DNA from: Nereida sp024640765
Lineage (GTDB): Bacteria > Pseudomonadota > Alphaproteobacteria > Rhodobacterales > Rhodobacteraceae
NCBI GenBank assembly: GCA_024640765.1
Contig: JAHEEK010000001.1
Span: 186,001 to 250,000, forward strand
Reading direction: 5' to 3'
DNA length: 64,000 bases
Shown here: positions 25,530 to 34,545 of the stretch, piece after piece
Numbering within the stretch: the stretch's first letter is position 1
Layout: every line of letters starts with the position of its first letter
Notes under the pieces: model-generated
The model's database searches: none
What the model saw: the letters and a program-made list of their open reading frames with translations, nothing else
What the model was told of the DNA's origin: nothing
Position numbers and translations under genes: made by a program

Positions 25530-26642
25530 ATGGCTGGAACTGCATTGAATACTTTAGAGAAAGTCGCGATTGCCGGTGTGAGCATTGTGACTGTTGGGGT
25601 GCTATACGCGTTCTATCCTGGTGGTCTGAACGAACCGCTTAGCAAGATTGCAGCACAGCCACAGGCCGCTGTGGAGCAGCCGGAAATAGCTGTTAGCGCT
25701 GAAATTGCAGATGCCCCAGCTGAGACGGTTGTGACACCCGCACCAACTATTGAAGCCCCGGGAATTGTCGTGATTGAGCCTGCCTCACCGGAAGTTGCCC
25801 CTGCAGCCACGCCGCTGCAGGTTGGGTTCAGGGTTGATCCCGAAGGTATGGCGTTAATTGCAGGCACGGGGCAGGCGGGCAGTACGTTGGCCGTTATGCT
25901 GAACGGTGCGGAAGTCACGCGCGGTTCAATCGACGCGTTTGGCAACTTTGCTATTTTTGCGGATATTCCACCGTCTGAGGATGACCGCGTTCTGAGCGTG
26001 ATGAGCGACCCCGATGGCGCGCAGATCGAAGACCCAAACCGGTTCATCATTGCAGGCGTGGGTGTCGCGCCCCAAAGCGATGGCGACAGTACAGATGAGC
26101 AAGTCAGCGAGGCCAAAGTGGTGATCGCCGCACAAGAAGACACAGTGAAAGTTATTCAAGGCCCAAGCACAGAGAACGCACCTGCGCCATCAACAGTGCT
26201 TGTGGATAGTATTGGCTATGACAGTACTGGCGAAGTGCAACTCGCGGGTCGTGCGCCCAACGATGGAAATGTGCGGATTTACATAGACGGTGCTATTGTA
26301 AGCGATGCGCCTGTTGCGGATGGTGCATGGGGTAGTGATCTGCCCAATGTTGATCCGGGAACTTACACTTTGCGCATCGATGAGGTCAGCGCAGATGGAG
26401 ACGTCACAAGCCGCGTAGAGTTACCATTCAAGCGTGAAACACCAGAAGTTTTAGCTGAAGTAGCGCAAAATCAAGCGAGCTTTACAAGTAAGACAGTACA
26501 GCCCGGAGCCACCCTTTGGGCCATCGCCGAAGAGCGGTATGGCAATGGTGTTTTCTACCTGAAGGTGTTTGAGGCCAATCGTGCTGCAATTGACGATCCG
26601 GACCTCATCTATCCCGGTCAGGTATTCACAATCCCCGAGTAG
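25530..26642 (+). CDS. LysM-domain protein with N-terminal membrane anchor
   Basis: A 370-residue protein. A single helix near residues 11-28 anchors it. A Pro/Ala-rich spacer follows, then two bacterial Ig-like or carboxypeptidase-regulatory-like repeats (about residues 95-155 and 225-290). The last 50 residues form a LysM domain ('VQPGATLWAIAEERYGNG', 'DDPDLIYPGQVFTIP') that binds peptidoglycan or chitin-type glycans. It is probably an envelope protein acting on or organising the cell wall; no catalytic domain is visible. Its 3' end carries copy B of the GGATATT element. Confidence 0.8.
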   Translation: MAGTALNTLEKVAIAGVSIVTVGVLYAFYPGGLNEPLSKIAAQPQAAVEQPEIAVSAEIADAPAETVVTPAPTIEAPGIVVIEPASPEVAPAATPLQVGFRVDPEGMALIAGTGQAGSTLAVMLNGAEVTRGSIDAFGNFAIFADIPPSEDDRVLSVMSDPDGAQIEDPNRFIIAGVGVAPQSDGDSTDEQVSEAKVVIAAQEDTVKVIQGPSTENAPAPSTVLVDSIGYDSTGEVQLAGRAPNDGNVRIYIDGAIVSDAPVADGAWGSDLPNVDPGTYTLRIDEVSADGDVTSRVELPFKRETPEVLAEVAQNQASFTSKTVQPGATLWAIAEERYGNGVFYLKVFEANRAAIDDPDLIYPGQVFTIPE

Positions 26643-26671
26643 CTTAGAGGCTGCTTGGATTTTGATCTAAG

Positions 26672-26709
26672 GCCTCCGGCGGGGATATTCGTGAACAAAA
26701 GAGGAGGGC
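26672..26709 (+). repeat. 3'-UTR element, copy B
   Basis: Stem GCCTCC (26672-26677) / GGAGGGC (26703-26709) surrounds the core GGATATT (26683) ... AACAAAAGA (to 26702). Located 30 bases after the LysM gene stop, in the space convergent with tyrS. Confidence 0.7.
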
Positions 26710-27960
26710 TTAGCCAAGCTTGATTAGCGCATGGCGTTTTTTGCCCGCACTCAGTTTGATGGGGTATGCAAGTGCCGTTGCATCGATCATCATGCCTGCA
26801 TCTTCAAGTGGTGCATCGTCAATCTTTGCGCCGCCTTCTGAGATAAGGCGTTTTGCGTCTTTGCCAGATTTTGCAAGTCCAGATTTTACGATCAGTTGGA
26901 CGATACTGATGCCTTCTGCCACGTCCGATGCGCTGATTGTAAGGGTAGGAAGATCATCCCCGACGCCACCCTTTTCAAAGACCTCACGCGCAGTTGCCTC
27001 TGCCGCCGCGGCAGCTTCTGCGCCGTGAAGTAGGGTGGTGACTTCGTTGGCAAGGATTACTTTTGCCTCGTTGATTTCTGACCCTTGCAGAGCGCCAAGG
27101 CGCTCGCATTCAGCTACTGGCAGTTCGGTATAAAGCTTGAGGAACCGGCCAGTATCGGCGTCTGTTGTGTTGCGCCAGAACTGCCAGAAAAGGTAGGGGC
27201 TGAGCATATTTGCGTTTAGCCACACGGCACCATCTTGGCTTTTGCCCATCTTTTTGCCGTCCGAAGTGGTCAGCAGTGGCGAAGTCAGGCCGTACACTTC
27301 ATTGTCGATCACGCGGCGTGTTAAATCGATCCCGTTGACAATGTTGCCCCATTGATCTGAGCCACCCATTTGAAGCGTACATCCATAGCGGCGGTTCAGT
27401 TCCATGAAGTCATAGGCCTGCAAGATCATGTAATTGAACTCGAGGAACGACAGGCTCTGCTCGCGGTCAAGACGGGATTTGACCGACTCAAAGGACAGCA
27501 TGCGGTTCACCGAAAAATGGCGACCGATGTCGCGCAAAAACTCCAAGTAGTTTAAGGTATCAAGCCATTCCGCGTTGTTCAGCATCAGCGCGTCTGTGTC
27601 GCCATCACCGTAATCAAGATATCGGGCGAATACTTTTTGCATGCCCGCAATATTTGCATCGATCTGTTCAGGTCCCAAAAGTGGGCGCTCGTCTGAACGG
27701 AATGACGGATCCCCCACTTTGGTCGTGCCGCCGCCCATGAGGGTAATCGGCTTGTGACCCGTTTTTTGCAGCCAGCGCAGCATCATCACATTGAGCAAAT
27801 GCCCTACGTGAAGTGACGAAGCAGTCGCATCATAGCCGATATAGGCTGGAACAATCCCGTTGCTCAGCGCCTCATCCAGCCCTTGATAATCGGTGCAATC
27901 GGCCAGATAGCCGCGCTCCATCATAATGGCGATGAACTCCGATTTTGGGTGGTATGTCAT
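26710..27960 (-). CDS. tyrS: Tyrosyl-tRNA synthetase
   Basis: Charges tRNA-Tyr. About 416 residues. Class I signatures are present: the HIGH equivalent 'HVGHLLNVMMLRW' near residue 47 and 'KMGKSQDG' (KMSKS-type loop) near 232, plus tyrosine-site residues in 'YMILQAYDFMELNRRYGC' and 'GGSDQWGNIVNGIDL'. The C-terminal S4-like domain ('LAKSGKDAKRLISEGGAKID') ends the protein. ATG 27960 is preferred, with AAGGAAG just upstream; the longer frame adds an unlikely 52-residue extension. Confidence 0.96.
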   Translation of the reverse strand: MTYHPKSEFIAIMMERGYLADCTDYQGLDEALSNGIVPAYIGYDATASSLHVGHLLNVMMLRWLQKTGHKPITLMGGGTTKVGDPSFRSDERPLLGPEQIDANIAGMQKVFARYLDYGDGDTDALMLNNAEWLDTLNYLEFLRDIGRHFSVNRMLSFESVKSRLDREQSLSFLEFNYMILQAYDFMELNRRYGCTLQMGGSDQWGNIVNGIDLTRRVIDNEVYGLTSPLLTTSDGKKMGKSQDGAVWLNANMLSPYLFWQFWRNTTDADTGRFLKLYTELPVAECERLGALQGSEINEAKVILANEVTTLLHGAEAAAAAEATAREVFEKGGVGDDLPTLTISASDVAEGISIVQLIVKSGLAKSGKDAKRLISEGGAKIDDAPLEDAGMMIDATALAYPIKLSAGKKRHALIKLG

Positions 27961-28036
27961 GGCGCTTCCTTCACGTATTTTCAAACCGTATAAGGGGGGA
28001 ACGCCACGGCGGTAAAGGGGCTGAGGGGCACACAGG

Positions 28037-29140
28037 TTGAAAACAGTTATGATAAGATCGGTTGGTGCAATGTCGGGCACGTCTTTGGACGGTGTGGACA
28101 CGGCCATTGTGCTCACGGACGGGGTGGAAATAGCTGGTTTCGGCGAGAGCGGCTTTCGCCCATATACGGCAGCGGAGCAAGATGTGTTGCGTTCTGGTTT
28201 GGGGTGCTGGCCAGAGGATGATCTGGCGGATGTGGCCGAACTGGTCGAAACTGTTCATGCCCAAGTGCTTAGCGATTATGGTGATGCGGAGTTATTCGGG
28301 TTTCATGGTCAGACCCTAAGTCACGATCCTGCAAACCGCCGGACATTTCAAATTGGCGATGGGCAGGTGTTGGCAGATGTGTTGAATGCGCCGGTCGTCT
28401 GGGACTTCCGCTCGGCAGATGTAGAATTAGGCGGGCAGGGCGCGCCGCTTGCCCCTTTTTATCATTTCGCGCTGGCCAAACACATCGGCGCGCAGGGGCC
28501 AGTGGCATTCCTGAACCTTGGCGGTGTGGGAAATGTCACATGGGTTGATCCGCTACGCGCAAAGCCTGAGGAAAGTGGCGCACTTTTGGCATTTGATACC
28601 GGTCCGGCGAATGCGCCGATCAACGATGTGATGCAGCGCCATTTTGGCAAAACATTTGATGAAAATGGCGAAACAGCACGTTCGGGCACAGTTGATGATG
28701 AACTGGTGCAGGCGTTTATTGCCCACCCTTATTTCAGCCAACTACCGCCGAAGTCACTTGATCGCGACAGCTTTCGCGGCGAACTTTCAGACATTGAACA
28801 GCTTCGCCCACAAGATGTTGTTGCGACGCTGACGGCGTGCGCTGCGGCGGCGGTCGCGCGTGGAGTTCAGTTTTTTCCTGAACCGGTGAGCCATGTGTAC
28901 TTGTGCGGTGGCGGACGGAGAAACACCTATTTGATGGAACTACTGGCTCAATCCCTTGATGCAGAAGTGGTGGACGTGGATCACATCGGCATTGACGGCG
29001 ATATGCTAGAGGCACAGGCATTTGCCTATCTGGCGGTACGTGTCGCGCGCGGAATGCCCACGTCATGTACGGGCACCACAGGTGTGGCTGCCGCTGTCGG
29101 AGGGGGGATTGTCAGCAAGCCGTCACCTGCAGCCACTTAG
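28037..29140 (+). CDS. anmK: Anhydro-N-acetylmuramic acid kinase
   Basis: Phosphorylates and opens 1,6-anhydro-MurNAc to MurNAc-6-phosphate in cell-wall recycling. The 367 residues match the AnmK length, with the nucleotide-binding 'GAMSGTSLDGVDTAIV' at the start, 'FHGQTLSHDP' near 88 and 'VYLCGGGRRNTYLMELL' near 290. The start is uncertain: TTG 28037 has GAGGGG upstream, and ATG 28049 is in frame. Divergent from tyrS, as often seen in alphaproteobacteria. Confidence 0.94.
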   Translation: MKTVMIRSVGAMSGTSLDGVDTAIVLTDGVEIAGFGESGFRPYTAAEQDVLRSGLGCWPEDDLADVAELVETVHAQVLSDYGDAELFGFHGQTLSHDPANRRTFQIGDGQVLADVLNAPVVWDFRSADVELGGQGAPLAPFYHFALAKHIGAQGPVAFLNLGGVGNVTWVDPLRAKPEESGALLAFDTGPANAPINDVMQRHFGKTFDENGETARSGTVDDELVQAFIAHPYFSQLPPKSLDRDSFRGELSDIEQLRPQDVVATLTACAAAAVARGVQFFPEPVSHVYLCGGGRRNTYLMELLAQSLDAEVVDVDHIGIDGDMLEAQAFAYLAVRVARGMPTSCTGTTGVAAAVGGGIVSKPSPAAT

Positions 29141-29568
29141 CGTGGTATATCAAATTCTGGCGCGGCAAGGGTGAAACCATCAAAAGTAAACCCTGGCGTG
29201 ACAGTGCAGCTGACTAATGTGTAATCGCCTGTGGTGCGTGCGGCTTGCCAAGCATCTTTGGGCACCGTGAAATGCCCGTGCTGCCTTGCCAGAACATCAC
29301 CGCCCAGAATGTGATCTATAGCTGGCCCTTCGTCTGCCTCAGCAATGCTCAACACAAGTGGCGCACCCGCATGATAGAACCAAATCTCGGTTGCGTCGAC
29401 TTTATGCCAGTGACTGCTTTGCCCTTCTCTGAGCAGAAAGTAGATGCATGTGCCTTCAGGTCGATCACCAGACGCAGCCGTATTTTCAGCGCCCCAAGTC
29501 TGGCGGTAATATCCGCCCTCGGGATGTGGCTGAAGCTTTAGGTGGTCGATAATTTGATCGGCTGTCAT
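29137..29568 (-). CDS. Cupin-fold protein, DUF985 family
   Basis: A 143-residue single-domain cupin. Family marks are 'LQPHPEGGYYRQTW' near residue 11, 'IYFLLREGQSSHWHKVDATEIW' near 43, 'HILGGDVLARQHGHFTVP' near 86 and 'GDYTLVSCTVTPGFTFDGF' near 115. The reaction is unknown; structures of relatives show a small-molecule pocket. It converges on anmK with a four-base overlap at the 3' ends. Confidence 0.88.
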   Translation of the reverse strand: MTADQIIDHLKLQPHPEGGYYRQTWGAENTAASGDRPEGTCIYFLLREGQSSHWHKVDATEIWFYHAGAPLVLSIAEADEGPAIDHILGGDVLARQHGHFTVPKDAWQAARTTGDYTLVSCTVTPGFTFDGFTLAAPEFDIPR

Positions 29569-29584
29569 GGCTATCTCCTGTCAT

Positions 29585-29615
29585 GAAAAAGGCGCCCCTA
29601 GATCAAGGGCGCCCT
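29585..29615 (-). terminator. Intrinsic terminator of eno
   Basis: Read on the minus strand: stem AGGGCGCC / GGCGCCCC, then CTTTTTC. It lies between eno and the cupin gene and follows copy C of the 3'-UTR element. Confidence 0.85.
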
Positions 29616-29617
29616 AA

Positions 29618-29639
29618 CTTCTTTTGTTCTTAAATATCC
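29618..29639 (-). repeat. 3'-UTR element, copy C (in the eno 3' region)
   Basis: On the minus strand the core GGATATT ... AACAAAAGA lies 25 bases after the eno stop and directly ahead of the terminator hairpin. It is in the sense direction of eno, like copies A and B relative to their genes. No enclosing stem is obvious here. Confidence 0.65.
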
Positions 29640-29664
29640 AAACCAGAGCGGTTTCTCAGGTCCT

Positions 29665-30942
29665 TCAAGACTTCAGGATTGAGCGACCAGAAAATTCTCC
29701 GGCCTCACCAAGCTGTTCCTCGATGCGGATCAGTTGGTTGTATTTGGCCAACCGGTCAGACCGTGCAAGGCTACCTGTTTTGATTTGACCACAGTTGGTG
29801 GCAACTGCCAAATCTGCAATCGTTGCATCTTCGGTCTCGCCCGAACGGTGTGACATCACGTTGGTCATGCCCGCACGGTGCGCCATGTCGACCGCTTTGA
29901 GGGTCTCTGTCAGAGTGCCGATCTGGTTCACTTTCACAAGCATCGAGTTGGCGGCCTTACGTTCAATCCCCATTTCAAGGCGCGCGGGGTTAGTCACGAA
30001 AAGATCATCCCCAACAAGTTGACAACGACCGCCAAGAAGTTCGTTGAGCGCAATCCAGCCTTCCCAATCATCCTCTGACATGCCGTCTTCGATCGAGAAG
30101 ATCGGGTAGTCATCAACCAATGACGCAAGATAAGCGGCATTCTCTGCGGATGTTAGTGTTTTGCCTTCGCCAGCCAACACGTATTTGCCGTCTTTGTAGT
30201 ACTCAGTTGCCGCGCAATCGAGCGCCAGCATGATGTCATCGCCTGCCTTGTAGCCAGCTTTTTCGATAGATTTCAGAATGAAATCAAGCGCATCACGGGT
30301 AGAGCTGATGTTGGGGGCAAAGCCGCCTTCATCGCCGATACCAGTTGAAAGGCCCGCGGCAGACAACTCACCCTTCAGTGTGTGAAACACTTCTGAGCCC
30401 ATGCGCACAGCGTCGCGAATGTTTGTGGCCGACACGGGCATGATCATGAATTCTTGAACGTCGATCGGGTTGTCTGCGTGCTCACCACCGTTGATGATGT
30501 TCATCATTGGAACAGGCAAAACGCGTGCTGATGTCCCGCCCACATAGCGATACAGCGGCTGGCCCGTGTAGTCTGCAGCGGCTTTGGCAACTGCCAATGA
30601 CACACCCAAGATGGCGTTGGCACCAAGGCGTGATTTGTTTGGTGTTCCGTCAAGTGCGATCATCGCTGCGTCGATTTCAACTTGTTCTGTCGCATCAAAC
30701 CCAAGCAGTTCTTCGGCAATCTCGCCGTTTACGGCCGCAACTGCCTGCAATACGCCTTTTCCCTTGAAGCGAGCTTTATCACCGTCACGCTTTTCAACGG
30801 CCTCATGGACACCAGTTGATGCACCAGAAGGCACCGCAGCACGGCCCATCGTGCCATCTTCTAAGATCACGTCCACTTCCACTGTTGGGTTGCCGCGGCT
30901 GTCGATGATTTCGCGGGCGTGGATGTCGATAATTGCACTCAT
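29665..30942 (-). CDS. eno: Enolase
   Basis: Converts 2-phosphoglycerate to phosphoenolpyruvate; also often a degradosome component. The 425-residue length is standard. Motifs: 'SRGNPTVEVDV' near residue 15, 'PSGASTGVHEA' near 38, 'GDEGGFAPNI' near 207 with the general acid Glu, 'FSIEDGMSEDDW' near 286, 'KVNQIGTLTET' near 340 with the catalytic Lys, and 'SHRSGETEDATIADLAV'. It stands alone with its own terminator. Confidence 0.98.
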   Translation of the reverse strand: MSAIIDIHAREIIDSRGNPTVEVDVILEDGTMGRAAVPSGASTGVHEAVEKRDGDKARFKGKGVLQAVAAVNGEIAEELLGFDATEQVEIDAAMIALDGTPNKSRLGANAILGVSLAVAKAAADYTGQPLYRYVGGTSARVLPVPMMNIINGGEHADNPIDVQEFMIMPVSATNIRDAVRMGSEVFHTLKGELSAAGLSTGIGDEGGFAPNISSTRDALDFILKSIEKAGYKAGDDIMLALDCAATEYYKDGKYVLAGEGKTLTSAENAAYLASLVDDYPIFSIEDGMSEDDWEGWIALNELLGGRCQLVGDDLFVTNPARLEMGIERKAANSMLVKVNQIGTLTETLKAVDMAHRAGMTNVMSHRSGETEDATIADLAVATNCGQIKTGSLARSDRLAKYNQLIRIEEQLGEAGEFSGRSILKS

Positions 30943-30994
30943 AATTAGGCACCTTTCAGTATGTCTGGGTTTAGCGTGCCTATACCAAGCACCA

Positions 30995-31912
30995 CTATGG
31001 TTTGGAAGTCTGTTTCAAACGCGCTTCACGTAGAAGGGTGTAAATGCCGGATGTAACAATAATTGCGGCACCAATAAGGGTCAGCAGGTCAGGGCGCTCA
31101 CCAAAGAACGTTGTAGCGATCACCAATGCAAAGATAAGTCTGGTATACCGAAATGGCGTGACATAGCCCACATCGCCCACCCGCATGGCGGCGACGATCA
31201 TATAATAGGCAGCAACGCCAATCACGGTCGAGCCAAGCAAGACTGCCCACTGGACAGCGTCAGGCCGGATCATTCCTGCGCTAAAGATTAACATAAGCGC
31301 ACCTGCAGGGATGAGCATGAAAAACGCGTAGGTGCTAAGCTGGAGTGACGTGATTGATTTTGGTACGCGACGGGTAGCGATATCGCGGGTGGCAAGGCCG
31401 ATGACGCCCTGCACGGCAAAGAGTGATTTAGCATCAAAGCTTTCTGCGCCAGGGCGAATGATCAAAAGCACACCGCAAAAGCCCACAAAAATAGCCGCCC
31501 ACCGACGCCAGCCAACTTGTTCTTGTAAAAAGAGCGCGGCCCCAAGCGTGACCACAAGCGGGGTGGCCTGCAAAATGGCAGATGCGGTCGACAGCGGCGT
31601 GAGGATGATCGCCGTGACAAAGCCAACCGTGCCGATCAATTCGCCGACATTGCGGATGATAACGGCCGGATGCAGCAGCGCTTGGGTCCAAAGGCGCTGA
31701 CCTTGTGCCCAAGTCATCACAGCAAACATTGCGCCGCCCAAAAAGCCGAAGATAACAAGCAGCTGCCCCACGGGAAGGGTCCCTGCCAGTGTTTTGATCA
31801 GTGCGTCCTCAAGGGCGAAACCAAACATCGCGCCCACCATCAAAAGGGCGCCGCGCAGGTTATCGTTAAGGCGGACGGGTGCGCCGCTGGCCTTGAAGCT
31901 GGAAAAGGACAT
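30995..31912 (-). CDS. DMT-superfamily (EamA) transporter
   Basis: A 305-residue inner-membrane protein with about ten helices and two EamA repeats ('LMVGAMFGFALEDALIKTLAG' near residue 24 begins the first). Such proteins export metabolites or act on amino acids and riboflavin; substrate cannot be read here. It is upstream of eno on the same strand but separated by 52 bases and likely has its own promoter. Confidence 0.82.
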   Translation of the reverse strand: MSFSSFKASGAPVRLNDNLRGALLMVGAMFGFALEDALIKTLAGTLPVGQLLVIFGFLGGAMFAVMTWAQGQRLWTQALLHPAVIIRNVGELIGTVGFVTAIILTPLSTASAILQATPLVVTLGAALFLQEQVGWRRWAAIFVGFCGVLLIIRPGAESFDAKSLFAVQGVIGLATRDIATRRVPKSITSLQLSTYAFFMLIPAGALMLIFSAGMIRPDAVQWAVLLGSTVIGVAAYYMIVAAMRVGDVGYVTPFRYTRLIFALVIATTFFGERPDLLTLIGAAIIVTSGIYTLLREARLKQTSKP

Positions 31913-31978
31913 GCTCGCATCCGTTTGTTGTGGTGTGGTTGAGGCGGGGCAATATGCGCAGGCCTCGGGGTTAAAGGC

Positions 31979-32389
31979 CTAGCCCTTTTTGGGAACCCCG
32001 TATAGCTCCAAGCGGTGGCCGCGCAGCTCGTATCCAAGTTTGGCCGCGATCTTTTCTTGCAAAGCTTCAATATCGGGGTCCATGAACTCAATCACTTCGC
32101 CAGAATTCATATCGATGAGATGGTCGTGGTGACTACGGTCCGCGGTTTCATATCGGGCGCGGCCATCGCCAAAGTCATGTTTGTCGAGAATGCCCGCTTC
32201 CTCAAAAAGCTTCACGGTCCGGTAAACGGTTGCCAGCGAAATTTTAGGGTCTTCCGTCACAGCTCGGTTGAAAAGTTCTTCGACGTCCGGATGATCGTCC
32301 GCTTCTTGCAAAACTCCAGCGATGGTGCGGCGTTGGTCGGTCATGCGTAGGCCTTTTGCCTCGCAGCGCTCCAAAACGGTGGTGCCCAT
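31979..32389 (-). CDS. Fur-family metal-responsive regulator (Fur/Mur-like)
   Basis: About 136 residues. The N-terminal winged helix ('LRMTDQRRTIAGVL', 'ISLATVYRTVKLFEEAGIL') is followed by the metal-binding 'HHDHLIDMNSGEVIEF' near residue 88. The second CxxC zinc pair of classical E. coli Fur is absent, as in many alphaproteobacterial Fur/Mur proteins, which often respond to manganese. The Irr-type heme motif is not seen. TTG/ATG choices within three codons make the start uncertain. Confidence 0.85.
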   Translation of the reverse strand: MGTTVLERCEAKGLRMTDQRRTIAGVLQEADDHPDVEELFNRAVTEDPKISLATVYRTVKLFEEAGILDKHDFGDGRARYETADRSHHDHLIDMNSGEVIEFMDPDIEALQEKIAAKLGYELRGHRLELYGVPKKG

Positions 32390-32584
32390 CGCCATGTCAT
32401 CCTTTTATTTGTGCGGGACCATGCTTAGCTGTTGTTTGTCTGAGGCAAAAGGGGGCAACGCATTTTTGCGCCGTTAAGATTTTGTTCAAGCGGTCGCTCA
32501 AATCGGCTCTGCTACTGGAAATGCGTCAAAACGCCCTAGCCTCTTAAGGGTACGGCAATTTTTAATAACAAGGGGAATTGCACC

Positions 32585-33136
32585 ATGGCCGCAAGTAACA
32601 CGAAAAACACCTCCAACCGCCGTATGCGCATTATGGATCGGGCGGAATATGCGAGCAAACCCAAACCGCTAACATTCGGGCCGGATGAATTGGTAAAACC
32701 TGCCGTCGCGGCCATGTCCGAGATGAACTACGGCTCAGTGCTGGTCATTGACGATGACCGCAAAGTCATTGGCGTCGTGACCGAACGTGACATCATGAAA
32801 AAGCTGGTGAACGGCGCTTTGGACCCGTCCAAGACGAAACTGTCAGAAATTATGACCCGTGAGCCGCGCTTGGCCAAAGAAACTGATGATCTTGTGGATT
32901 GGCTACGAATTATGTCGAACGAGCGGTTCCGCCGCTTGCCAGTGGTGGATGAAGACGGGCGCATCAAGGCTGTTTTCACCCAAGGCGATTTCGTCAGCTA
33001 CACATGGCCGGACCTGATGGGGCAAGCCAAAGAGTTGGCGAAAGCATCTGTTTTCAGAAACTGGCCGCTGTTCCTCATCGGCGGGGGCATCATGCTTTAT
33101 TCGCTGTTGATGATCATTGTGGTGCGCTCAATCTAA
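32585..33136 (+). CDS. CBS-domain protein with C-terminal membrane anchor
   Basis: A 183-residue protein with a pair of CBS motifs (about residues 25-85 and 90-145; 'YGSVLVIDDDRKVIGVVTERD' and 'FRRLPVVDEDGRIKAVFTQGD') that commonly bind adenine nucleotides. A hydrophobic helix closes the chain ('PLFLIGGGIMLYSLLMIIVV'). The anchored form suggests an energy or nucleotide sensor at the membrane; the partner is unknown. AAGGGG precedes the ATG at a suitable distance. Confidence 0.85.
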   Translation: MAASNTKNTSNRRMRIMDRAEYASKPKPLTFGPDELVKPAVAAMSEMNYGSVLVIDDDRKVIGVVTERDIMKKLVNGALDPSKTKLSEIMTREPRLAKETDDLVDWLRIMSNERFRRLPVVDEDGRIKAVFTQGDFVSYTWPDLMGQAKELAKASVFRNWPLFLIGGGIMLYSLLMIIVVRSI

Positions 33137-33144
33137 GGTCGCGT

Positions 33145-34545
33145 TTAGGTGCCGCAAAATGTTGCGGTGACCTTTTCATAAGGCTCAGGGGGGCGGCGCA
33201 ATGCGTCGCCGCTTTGCGGATCAAAAGGCGTTTTCAGCGCGGTATTGAGGTATTTCATTGGGCTCAAGTCACCGTTTACAGCAGAGGCGATCATGTTCTC
33301 TATTTGATGGTTTCGCGGAATAATGACCGGGTTCGCCTCTGCCATCACCTCGCGCGCGTCAGGTTCGCGCGCGACACGGTCGGCCCAAGCGCCGTGCCAT
33401 TCAGGGTGCGTATCAAAACTATCATCGGTCAGTGCGCGGAAGGTGTTTGTGAAATCGGCGCCCTCTGATTGCATTGCGCTTAGCACCGTTTCAATCAGAT
33501 CGGCATCTTCGGCTATGGGCGTGGACAGGCCAAGTTTGGCACCGAACACTTTAAGGTAATCAGCCATAAATATTTCGCCAAAAGTGCCGATCTCGTCTTG
33601 GAAGGCCTCAATCGCGGTGTCGCGGTTGGGTTCGAGGTTCAGCAACGCGGTGGCAAGCTGTGCACAATTCCATGCGGCCATATTGGATTGGTTTGAATAG
33701 GCGTAGCGGCCGGCTTGATCGATGCTGGAAAAGACCTGCATACCGCGGAACTCATCCATAAATGCACACGGACCGTAATCAATCGTTTGTCCTGCGATGT
33801 GGCAATTGTCTGTGTTCATCACCCCGTGGATAAAGCCGACGCCCATCCATTTTGCGACCAGTTCTGATTGTGCCTTCAAGACAGCGCGCAGCAATTCAAG
33901 CGGCGTGCCGACGTGCGGGTAATGACACGCGATGGTGTGTTCAAACAGCACCTGAAGGTTCGTGTTATCCCCCGTGCTTGCAAAATATTGAAACGTGCCT
34001 ACGCGGATGTGGCTTTTGGCAACACGGCTCAGTACCGCGCCTGGCAACGGGCCTTGTTCGCGCAAAACAGACGCACCGGTCGCAACCGCTGCAAGCGCGC
34101 GGGTGGTCGGGATACCCAAAGCGTGCATTGCTTCGCTGACAACGTATTCGCGCAACACAGGCCCCAGCCATGAACGTCCGTCGCCGCCGCGCGAAAACAT
34201 TGTGCGGCCTGCGCCCTTTAACTGGATATCTTGGCGCTGGCCTTCGCGGTCAATGACTTCGCCAAGTAGGATTGCGCGGCCGTCGCCCAATCGTCCGGCC
34301 CAATTACCAAACTGGTGACCTGCATAGGCCTGCGCAATCGGGTCCGCGCCATCTGGAATTTCGTTGCCACTGAAAATCTCTGTAACATCAGACGGCTCTA
34401 CCTCAATGCAAAGGTCATTTGCAAGGGTTTCATTGAAGATCAACAGCTCAGGCGCTGGTGCTCTTTCAGGTATCTGCCGCGCATAGAACGCCTCAGGCAG
34501 GCGCGCGAAACTGTTGTCGAAGGGGATGTTAGTTTCGGGTTTCAT
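33145..34545 (-). CDS. selO: Protein adenylyltransferase SelO (YdiU family)
   Basis: A pseudokinase-fold enzyme that transfers AMP to Ser, Thr or Tyr of target proteins, linked to redox stress. The 466 residues show 'AQAYAGHQFGNWAGRLGDGRA' split over positions 65-85, 'LKGAGRTMFSRGGDGRS' near 109, 'HGVMNTDNCHIAGQTIDYGP' near 238 with catalytic Asn/Asp, and the conserved penultimate-type Cys in the C-terminal 'FCGT'. It overlaps the start of the acetyltransferase gene by four bases. Confidence 0.93.
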   Translation of the reverse strand: MKPETNIPFDNSFARLPEAFYARQIPERAPAPELLIFNETLANDLCIEVEPSDVTEIFSGNEIPDGADPIAQAYAGHQFGNWAGRLGDGRAILLGEVIDREGQRQDIQLKGAGRTMFSRGGDGRSWLGPVLREYVVSEAMHALGIPTTRALAAVATGASVLREQGPLPGAVLSRVAKSHIRVGTFQYFASTGDNTNLQVLFEHTIACHYPHVGTPLELLRAVLKAQSELVAKWMGVGFIHGVMNTDNCHIAGQTIDYGPCAFMDEFRGMQVFSSIDQAGRYAYSNQSNMAAWNCAQLATALLNLEPNRDTAIEAFQDEIGTFGEIFMADYLKVFGAKLGLSTPIAEDADLIETVLSAMQSEGADFTNTFRALTDDSFDTHPEWHGAWADRVAREPDAREVMAEANPVIIPRNHQIENMIASAVNGDLSPMKYLNTALKTPFDPQSGDALRRPPEPYEKVTATFCGT

